A stretch of DNA of 11,197 bases from Burkholderiales bacterium (GTDB lineage Bacteria > Pseudomonadota > Gammaproteobacteria > Burkholderiales > Chitinimonadaceae). The notes beneath the pieces are model-generated. The model did not search any database, was not told where the DNA came from, and saw only the letters and a list, made by a program, of their open reading frames with translations. Positions within the stretch are counted from its first letter, which is position 1, and each line of letters opens with the position of its first letter. The stretch spans positions 1 through 11,197 of the forward strand of contig JAFAKZ010000245.1 of NCBI GenBank assembly GCA_019234745.1, read 5' to 3'. Both the position numbers and the translations under genes were made by a program. Positions 1 to 4,078 of the stretch are shown here, in pieces.

Positions 1-251
1 GTCGTCGCCGCCCCGAGCAGAAACGCCGTGATCGACGCTAGCCCCGCCAGCACCACCCACGTCTTGCCCAGCGCAGCGGCATCCGCCACGCCCGACAGGA
101 TCCCCGTCATGTGCGAGGTGTACTGGCCGACGGCAAAGAAGCCGCCCGCATTCATTGCGCCCGCGACAAAGGCCAGCGAATAGCCGAGGTGGCGATCAGC
201 CCGCACATCACGCCGATGACCCGTCAAGCGACGCAGGTAGCGCAATGCCAT
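1..251 (-). CDS. YoaK/DUF1275 family membrane protein, 5' part (partial)
   Basis: Minus-strand frame open from an ATG at 251 to the left edge, giving the first 83 residues; the rest lies outside the window. After a basic, hydrophilic start (MALRYLRRLTGHRRD) comes a first membrane segment containing AFVAGAMNAGGFF, then the VGQYTSHMTG stretch, then a second hydrophobic segment (VVLAGLASITAFLLG). The A-G-x-x-N-A-G-G-F-F and Y-T-S-H-M-T-G motifs are typical of DUF1275 (YoaK) inner-membrane proteins, which usually have about six transmembrane helices and no established function. The start is chosen because the frame becomes protein-like from this ATG; the ribosome binding site upstream is weak (GGGCAGG, almost touching the ATG). 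A candidate promoter and a palindrome lie just upstream at 284-316. Family assignment is firm; role unknown. Confidence 0.85.
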   Translation of the reverse strand, partial: MALRYLRRLTGHRRDVRADRHLGYSLAFVAGAMNAGGFFAVGQYTSHMTGILSGVADAAALGKTWVVLAGLASITAFLLGAAT

Positions 252-283
252 GCCTGCCCAACCCCGCCAAGATACTCAATACG

Positions 284-302
284 ATGATAATATCATTATC
301 AT
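284..302. promoter_or_regulatory. Perfect AT-rich palindrome, possible operator
   Basis: The 8-base arms atgataat (284-291) and attatcat (295-302) are exact reverse complements separated by atc. The site overlaps the candidate -10 element of the YoaK/DUF1275 gene, a classical repressor position. The half-site resembles the GATAAT/ATTATC element of Fur-family sites, but the spacer is 3 bases rather than the 1 base of the TGATAATnATTATCA core, so the regulator cannot be named. Confidence 0.5.
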
Positions 303-316
303 ACAAGTCACATCAA
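287..316 (-). promoter_or_regulatory. Candidate sigma-70 promoter for the YoaK/DUF1275 gene
   Basis: On the minus strand, TTGATG (311-316) and TATTAT (287-292) are separated by 18 bases. The -10 is preceded by TG at the extended -10 position (TGaTATTAT). A start around 280 would give a leader of about 30 bases to the ATG at 251. The match is moderate and was found by eye. Confidence 0.4.
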
Positions 317-416
317 ACACCCATTACGTACAATCCTTATGCAAAGCAAAGGTACAATGGCGATCTGCCGTTGGCGCGAGAAGCCAGCGTGCAGCCAATG
401 AAAGGTCGAAGCGGCG

Positions 417-662
417 ATGAGGAAGGAATATCTGGCGCTTATGCCGGCCACGCGTACGAGTACGACTGTCGGCCCGGCGCTCACGAAGCTGTGTGGTCGA
501 TTCGGCCGGGTCACGACGGTGGAAGTGGAAACCGGCGACGATCACACGCTGCGCTGCTATGTCGAACTCGACGATGAAGCAGGAAAACTGGCGCTTATGC
601 GTGAGATAGGCGGGTTTTCGTTTGAAGCCGGCGTCATCCTGCTCGTACCCGCGTCAACCTAA
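417..662 (+). CDS. Small uncharacterised protein (81 aa)
   Basis: I do not recognise a family. The 81-residue protein has a short basic N-terminus, then a mixed alpha/beta-looking body (LTKLCGRFGRVTTVEVETGD, LRCYVELDDEAGKLALMR, ending in a hydrophobic strand VILLVPAST). There is no signal peptide and no membrane segment. Third codon positions are strongly G/C, as in neighbouring genes, which separates it from the overlapping plus-strand frame around 155-577; that frame reads as Arg/Pro/His-rich noise. The start is uncertain: ATG 417 has only a distant GAAAGG upstream, and an alternative ATG at 441 (residue 9) has AGGAAGGA about 14 bases upstream. It lies 92 bases before yjdM on the same strand; shared transcription is possible but unproven. 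Probably a real cytoplasmic small protein. Confidence 0.6.
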   Translation: MRKEYLALMPATRTSTTVGPALTKLCGRFGRVTTVEVETGDDHTLRCYVELDDEAGKLALMREIGGFSFEAGVILLVPAST

Positions 663-754
663 GCCGGCCGGGCGAAAACACTACCCTAAGCCCTCGAACA
701 TCAGGCGCATCGGCCGTTGACGAACGATGCCGCGAAAACCAGAAGGATCAATGC

Positions 755-1096
755 ATGAACAAGCTGCCGAAATGCCCGCAATGCGGCTCCGAATTCACCT
801 ACGAAGACGGTGGCCAATTCGTTTGCCCGGAGTGTGCGCACGAGTGGTCGACCCAAGCGCCGTCGAATCACAGTGACGACAAGCGCGTTATCCGGGATGC
901 CAACGGCAACGAGTTGCAGGATGGCGATACCATTACCGTGATCAAGGACTTGAAGGTGAAAGGCTCATCGTCCGTCGTCAAGGTCGGCACCAAGGTGAAG
1001 AACATTCGCCTGGTCGACGGCGATCACGATATTGACTGCAAGATCGACGGGTTTGGCGCGATGCAGCTCAAGTCCGAATTTGTAAAGAAGGCGTGA
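755..1096 (+). CDS. yjdM: YjdM/PhnA family zinc-ribbon protein
   Basis: A 113-residue protein of the PhnA/YjdM family (E. coli YjdM is about 111 aa). The N-terminus is a zinc ribbon with two CxxC knuckles: C8/C11 (CPQCG) and C24/C27 (CPECAHEW). The C-terminal PhnA domain contains the very conserved stretches DANGNELQDGD, VIKDLKVKGSSS, GTKVKNIRLV and IDCKIDGFG, and ends in LKSEFVKKA as in E. coli. The name comes from proximity to the phosphonate operon in E. coli, but the protein is not required for phosphonate use and its true role is uncertain; no phosphonate genes are seen here. The start is supported by AGAAGGA about 7 bases upstream. The 3' end overlaps the convergent acetyltransferase gene by 29 bases. 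Family assignment is very secure. Confidence 0.95.
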   Translation: MNKLPKCPQCGSEFTYEDGGQFVCPECAHEWSTQAPSNHSDDKRVIRDANGNELQDGDTITVIKDLKVKGSSSVVKVGTKVKNIRLVDGDHDIDCKIDGFGAMQLKSEFVKKA

Positions 1097-1586
1097 TTTC
1101 GGCGCGCCATTCCAGCAATAGATACACACCCCTATCCTCAATCGGGCAGAAGCCGTGCCGTTGGTAGAGCCGCAAGGCAGGGTTGAGTTTCTCGACATGC
1201 ATGCGCACGGCCTTCCCCTCCGCCTTGGCACGGCCGAGCAGCGCAGACAGGATCGCGCTGCCAATGCCTACCCCTCGCCATGCCGTCAGCAGCGATAGGT
1301 CGACAATCGACAGCGTCTCGGCGCCATATTGCAAATACAGGCGTCCGACGGGCTCAGCATTGTGAAGGACGACGAAGCATTCCGCATTAGCGTAGCCGGA
1401 GTAGGCCTGCTGCTGGGCGGAATACTGCATGTCGACGAAGCTGCGTTTCGCTTCGTCGCCCCAGTCGGTCAAGGCCAGCTCGGCCTCGCGCGTTGAAGCG
1501 TAGACGCGCCGCAGGAAGGCATCGTCGTCGCTGCTAGCCGGTCGCAACGCAATGCGCGGATCGCTGAACTGCAGGGTCACCGCCAT
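1068..1586 (-). CDS. GNAT family N-acetyltransferase
   Basis: A 172-residue GCN5-related acetyltransferase, predicted cytoplasmic, transferring acetyl from acetyl-CoA to an unidentified amine. The acetyl-CoA-binding motif A is visible at about residues 95-116: a beta strand (SIVDLSLL), then R104-G-V-G-I-G109 (the R/Q-x-x-G-x-G loop) and the following helix. Motif B follows with N135-P-A-L-R-L-Y-Q-R-H-G-F146, containing the usual Asn and Tyr141. ATG 1586 is chosen because GGAAG lies 9 bases upstream; an in-frame ATG at 1604 would add 6 residues and overlap the DUF6916 gene but lacks a clear ribosome binding site. It is the last gene of the five-gene cluster, 4 bases after the DUF6916 stop, so it is probably translationally coupled. 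The last few residues are read through the 3' end of yjdM. Its substrate might be a cluster protein, but nothing in the sequence shows this. Confidence 0.85.
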   Translation of the reverse strand: MAVTLQFSDPRIALRPASSDDDAFLRRVYASTREAELALTDWGDEAKRSFVDMQYSAQQQAYSGYANAECFVVLHNAEPVGRLYLQYGAETLSIVDLSLLTAWRGVGIGSAILSALLGRAKAEGKAVRMHVEKLNPALRLYQRHGFCPIEDRGVYLLLEWRAEITPSLQIRT

Positions 1587-1590
1587 CGCA

Positions 1591-1884
1591 TCATGCTTCC
1601 ACATTGAAGCAGGCCTGATAGATCACCTTGCTTCCTTCCCGGCTGACCGGCACCAGGAAAATAAATTGCTCGTCCAATACGGCGTGCTGCAGCGGATAAG
1701 CTCCCTGCGGCAACAGGAAGGGTGCATCAGCGGAAAAGAACAGGGAGAACGAGGCATAGGACGTCTTGGGATCCGTCTTGTCCTCGACGCGGTCAAGCAT
1801 GAAGACAGCCTGCTCATCGCTGTTCAGTGGAATGAAGAAAGCCGAACCGACATGCGGCTCGAACATTGCGACGGATAATGTCAC
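1591..1884 (-). CDS. DUF6916 domain protein
   Basis: A 97-residue soluble protein with the pattern I associate with DUF6916: an N-terminal FEPHVGSAF, a central Y-A-S-F-S-L-F-F strand, a LPQGAYPLQHAVL turn and a C-terminal IFLVPV...YQACFN strand. Such proteins are small all-beta modules of unknown function that I recall next to tail-collar (MdpB-like) genes; that matches here, where three collar genes precede it. There is no signal peptide or membrane segment. The GTG start at 1884 is supported by AGGAG 9 bases upstream; the internal ATG at 1866 has no comparable site. It follows the last collar gene by 81 bases, a gap that holds a strong hairpin, and sits 4 bases before the acetyltransferase. 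A chaperone or accessory role for the collar proteins is only an inference. The family call was made by eye without a profile search. Confidence 0.7.
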   Translation of the reverse strand: MTLSVAMFEPHVGSAFFIPLNSDEQAVFMLDRVEDKTDPKTSYASFSLFFSADAPFLLPQGAYPLQHAVLDEQFIFLVPVSREGSKVIYQACFNVEA

Positions 1885-1924
1885 GTTTGATGGCTCCTGC
1901 TGGAAAGCGGCGTGCGCAAACGGT

Positions 1925-1948
1925 CAGGCCGGGGCTATTCCCGGCCTG
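1925..1948 (-). other. Stable intercistronic hairpin
   Basis: A perfect 9-base stem (caggccggg at 1925-1933, cccggcctg at 1940-1948) with a 6-base loop lies between the last collar gene and the DUF6916 gene. Read on the minus strand, the stem is followed by accgtttgcgc, not a T run. It is therefore not a standard intrinsic terminator; it may be a partial terminator, a processing site or a 3'-end stabiliser that lowers expression of the last two genes relative to the collar genes. Confidence 0.55.
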
Positions 1949-1965
1949 TACTCAGATGCCCGATG

Positions 1966-2481
1966 TCATGGGCGCGTAGGGAAGATACCCTGCAGTGCGA
2001 TGCAGAAGTTCAACGCCAGGTAAGGCTGGCGGTTCTCGTGCGCTTGCCCGTTCCCGACGAGACCAACGGATTGCGGCGCCAGCGCAGTCAGCGCGGGCAG
2101 AGGGTTCGTCGCAATGAATGTCTCGTTATTGGCGTCCATCAACCGCGCTGGGAACTGGGCCTCAGGGGAAATATTTTGCGAACGTGCAGTGTCGCCATAC
2201 AGCGTGTGCGTATGGGCCGGTATCTCGGATACCTGCAGCGCTACGGTCTCACTGCCCTGCTCTACACCAACCGCCCCCTGGACCGGCCCAGAGGCAACGC
2301 GGTCTCGCAAGTCCGGCAGCGCAAAATTCGTGGTGCCATTCCCGCCGAAATTCGTTCCCAGGATCGAGAACAAGGCGGCATTTTGCTGGATCGGCAACAA
2401 TTGCCCACTGCAATTCGCCCAATCTCGCGGCGGGTAGTTGAACCCGAATACCCGGATTTCACCAATGAACGGATCTGCCAT
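1966..2481 (-). CDS. Phage tail collar domain protein (MdpB-like), paralogue 3
   Basis: A 171-residue protein of the tail-collar / microcystin-dependent-protein (MdpB, COG4675) type. The N-terminal collar domain spans about residues 5-65: IGEIRVFGFNYPPRDW21, ANC24SGQ, LLPIQQNAALFSILGT, FGGNG and the hallmark FALPDLRDR (53-61). A PAHTH motif follows at 88-92, then a variable Ala/Asn-rich middle, and the family-typical ending QPYLALNFCIALQGIFPTR. There is no signal peptide or membrane helix. The start is supported by GGAGG 8 bases upstream. It is third in the operon, 68 bases after the second collar gene. In phages this domain sits in tail fibres and short-tail-fibre adhesins; chromosomal stand-alone copies like this have no settled function. 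Its extra Cys in NFCIAL is not shared by the other two copies. Confidence 0.88.
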   Translation of the reverse strand: MADPFIGEIRVFGFNYPPRDWANCSGQLLPIQQNAALFSILGTNFGGNGTTNFALPDLRDRVASGPVQGAVGVEQGSETVALQVSEIPAHTHTLYGDTARSQNISPEAQFPARLMDANNETFIATNPLPALTALAPQSVGLVGNGQAHENRQPYLALNFCIALQGIFPTRP

Positions 2482-2549
2482 TTATCTATCCTCCATGCGT
2501 ATTGGTTTGCCGCAACGACAGCGCTGCGACATGCGATGCCATCCGCGCC

Positions 2550-3086
2550 CTACCCTTGCGACGGGTAGATGCCGGTCCACGCGATGATGTAGTTGACCGA
2601 CAGCGACGGCATCATATTGCTATGCGGCAGCGAGCTGCCTGCTGCAGCCAATGCCTGCGGTGCAAACGCCTTTTCACTCGCGCCGGCCGGTTGCCCGTAA
2701 AAGACGGAGGTCGCCGGCGGCGGTGCCAGCGTACCCAGCATCAACGTCGGCGCCGGTACCGTTGCCGTGGCGAGATTCTGCGTTCCATTGACGGGGTGGG
2801 TATGCGCGGGCATGTTGGACTGATTCAGCGTCACCGCGGACGTACCGACACTCTGCCCAATGGTACGCGGGCTGAGCCCGGTGCCTTGCCCCTGCCCGAT
2901 GGGCAGCTTGTCTCGAAGATCCGGGACGTTGAAGACGGAAACGCCGTTCCCGCCGTAGGTCGTGCCGATCACCGCGTAGAGCGTGTCATAGTTCGAAATG
3001 GGATACGACGTGCCGTCGCACAGCAACCAGCCTTGCGGCGCATAGCTGCCGGCAAAAAGGCGGATTTCTCCGACATAGGGATCCAT
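2550..3086 (-). CDS. Phage tail collar domain protein (MdpB-like), paralogue 2
   Basis: A 178-residue tail-collar protein, paralogous to its two neighbours. The collar domain (about residues 4-64) shows VGEIRLFAGSYAPQGW20, LLC23DGT, YPISNYDTLYAVIGT, YGGNG and FNVPDLRDK. It is followed by MPAHTHPVN with the H-x-H at 95-97. The middle (about 105-155) is rich in Ala, Pro and Thr and differs fully from the other copies. The end, PSLSVNYIIAWTGIYPSQG, is the conserved C-terminal strand. An AGGAG about 7 bases before the ATG supports the start. It is second in the operon, 27 bases after paralogue 1, which indicates co-transcription. The conserved ends and divergent middles of the three copies would suit three non-redundant subunits. 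No secretion signal is seen. Confidence 0.88.
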   Translation of the reverse strand: MDPYVGEIRLFAGSYAPQGWLLCDGTSYPISNYDTLYAVIGTTYGGNGVSVFNVPDLRDKLPIGQGQGTGLSPRTIGQSVGTSAVTLNQSNMPAHTHPVNGTQNLATATVPAPTLMLGTLAPPPATSVFYGQPAGASEKAFAPQALAAAGSSLPHSNMMPSLSVNYIIAWTGIYPSQG

Positions 3087-3113
3087 TGTCTGCTCCTTTG
3101 GTTACGCGCAAGC

Positions 3114-3659
3114 TCAGTCGCGGCTAGGATAGATGCCGGTCAGGGCAATCATGTAGTTGAGGGCCACGGAAGGCTGCATATTGTCGTGCGCCTGGCCACC
3201 GCCCGTTGCGGCGCACACGCCTGCTGCCATCGCCGTAGCACTGCCTGCAGGCCCGTAGATGTTCTTGCCAGGGCCATTGCCGGAAGGGTTGCTGCTGTTT
3301 TGCACGTAGCTTGCCGCGAGCAGGCGGTCCGACGAGCCGCCGACGTTGGGCAGATTCGCCGGCGCGGTCGATGCGACGAAAGCGTGGTTGTGCGCCGGCA
3401 GATTTCCCGTCACCAATGTGACCGTCTCCGTACCTCCCGCGATGCCGATTGCATTGACTGGCCCCATATTCATCGGCGTACGTCCCCGCAGGTCGGGCAG
3501 CGCAAAGGTCGAGCGGCCATCGCCGCCATACTGCGTGCCGAGCAGCGCGAATAACACTTGATTCTGCGCAATCGACATAAGTTGGCCTGAACAAAGCGCC
3601 CAGCCGCGCGGTGCGAAATTAAATGCGCACGCCCGGATTTCCCCTACAAACGGGTTCAT
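3114..3659 (-). CDS. Phage tail collar domain protein (MdpB-like), paralogue 1
   Basis: A 181-residue tail-collar protein and first gene of the minus-strand cluster. The collar domain covers about residues 4-62: VGEIRACAFNFAPRGW20, ALC23SGQ, LMSIAQNQVLFALLGT, YGGDG and FALPDLRGR. PAHNH is at 88-92. The variable middle is Ser/Asn/Gly-rich, and the tail is QPSVALNYMIALTGIYPSR. The reading frame stays open upstream to 3848, but the start is ATG 3659: it aligns with the starts of the other two paralogues (M-x-P-F/Y-V/I-G-E-I-R) and has GGAGGAG about 6 bases upstream, while the upstream extension has no collar homology. It is transcribed away from the giant repeat gene across a 419-base regulatory region. 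Likely a trimer-forming beta-rich protein by analogy with phage fibres; the function here is unknown. Confidence 0.88.
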   Translation of the reverse strand: MNPFVGEIRACAFNFAPRGWALCSGQLMSIAQNQVLFALLGTQYGGDGRSTFALPDLRGRTPMNMGPVNAIGIAGGTETVTLVTGNLPAHNHAFVASTAPANLPNVGGSSDRLLAASYVQNSSNPSGNGPGKNIYGPAGSATAMAAGVCAATGGGQAHDNMQPSVALNYMIALTGIYPSRD

Positions 3660-3874
3660 TTGCACTCCTCCATTTAGATTTGCTATTGATGCAACAAGCG
3701 ATGCCAATTTGCACGATGCTTCAATTGCCAGCCGCGTGCAGATTGCGTTGTAGACCAGGCGTATCTCGCGCGGCGTAAGGATTAGCGCAACTTGACGATA
3801 GCAGCGCCGCTCAATTAGCATCCCACGGAAGCCGGTCACGAAAATCAATTTAATCTATTAAACGGCATGCGCAA

Positions 3875-3906
3875 GAATATATTATCAACGCAGAGACAAT
3901 ATATTC
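3875..3906. promoter_or_regulatory. AT-rich dyad, candidate operator between divergent genes
   Basis: The arms gaatatatt (3875-3883) and aatatattc (3898-3906) are perfect 9-base inverted repeats with a 14-base spacer, so the arm centres lie 23 bases apart, about two helical turns. Each arm contains a TATATT -10-like hexamer, one per strand. This fits a dimeric regulator contacting two major grooves, or paired promoter elements. No regulator gene is in the window. Confidence 0.45.
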
Positions 3907-3925
3907 ACCCATTTCTCACGCGCAA
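3898..3925 (-). promoter_or_regulatory. Weak candidate promoter for the collar operon
   Basis: On the minus strand TTGCGC (3920-3925) and TATATT (3898-3903) are separated by 16 bases. The -10 matches five of six consensus positions, the -35 only its TTG. The -10 is inside the right arm of the dyad at 3875-3906. If used, the leader to ATG 3659 would be about 230 bases. Confidence 0.25.
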
Positions 3926-3990
3926 CTCTTAATTAACCTTAATTCAACGATACGCCAATAATCGTGGCGTGAAGCAGTCTAGTATCCATA

Positions 3991-4051
3991 TCCAGATTCA
4001 CCTCGTGGAATTGGCTTCCCGGCCCTACCCCACGGGAGGACTGAATCTGGA
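3991..4051 (+). promoter_or_regulatory. Large leader hairpin upstream of the giant repeat gene
   Basis: The arms tccagattca (3991-4000) and tgaatctgga (4042-4051) are perfect 10-base inverted repeats. The stem continues after a small bulge with CCTC/GAGG (4001-4004, 4036-4039) and GTGG/CCAC (4005-4008, 4030-4033), giving about 18 pairs around a 21-base loop. It ends 27 bases before the ATG, just upstream of the AGGGGA ribosome binding site, and has no T run. It could be an mRNA leader structure controlling translation or stability, or a DNA operator. I recognise no known riboswitch class. Confidence 0.5.
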
Positions 4052-4078
4052 GGGTATTGACCGAAACAGGGGAACGAG

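Larger units (their letters stand above)
3660..4078. promoter_or_regulatory. Divergent intergenic regulatory region
   Basis: This 419-base gene-free stretch separates the collar operon (minus) from the giant repeat gene (plus). Its middle part (about 3840-3950) is clearly more AT-rich than the surrounding coding DNA. It contains a 9-base AT-rich dyad (3875-3906), a smaller inverted repeat acgcca/tggcgt (3952-3957 and 3965-3970), a direct repeat cttaatt (3928-3934, 3938-3944) and a large hairpin close to the plus-strand start (3991-4051). Promoters for both directions are expected here, but no strong -35/-10 pair was seen for the plus-strand gene. Confidence 0.6.

Noticed and set aside
155..577. 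140-codon plus-strand frame overlapping the small gene at 417
   Set aside because: It begins inside the antisense of the YoaK gene, runs through the promoter region and shows no protein-like pattern; the 417-662 frame has better codon bias.
2502..3554. Long plus-strand frame (350 codons) across the collar genes
   Set aside because: It is antisense to two collar genes with clear homology and ribosome binding sites; its translation is Arg/His/Cys-rich noise.
1966..3659. Prophage or tailocin tail module
   Set aside because: Only collar-domain genes are present; there is no baseplate, tube, sheath, capsid, terminase, lysis or integrase gene, and the flanks are ordinary bacterial genes.
3691..3706. 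Sigma-54-like TGGCA...TTGC element upstream of the collar operon
   Set aside because: The GG-to-GC distance is 13 bases instead of the required 12, and spacing in sigma-54 promoters is strict.
3660..3848. N-terminal extension of the first collar gene by 63 residues
   Set aside because: The extension has no collar similarity, while ATG 3659 has a strong GGAGGAG site and aligns with the starts of both paralogues.
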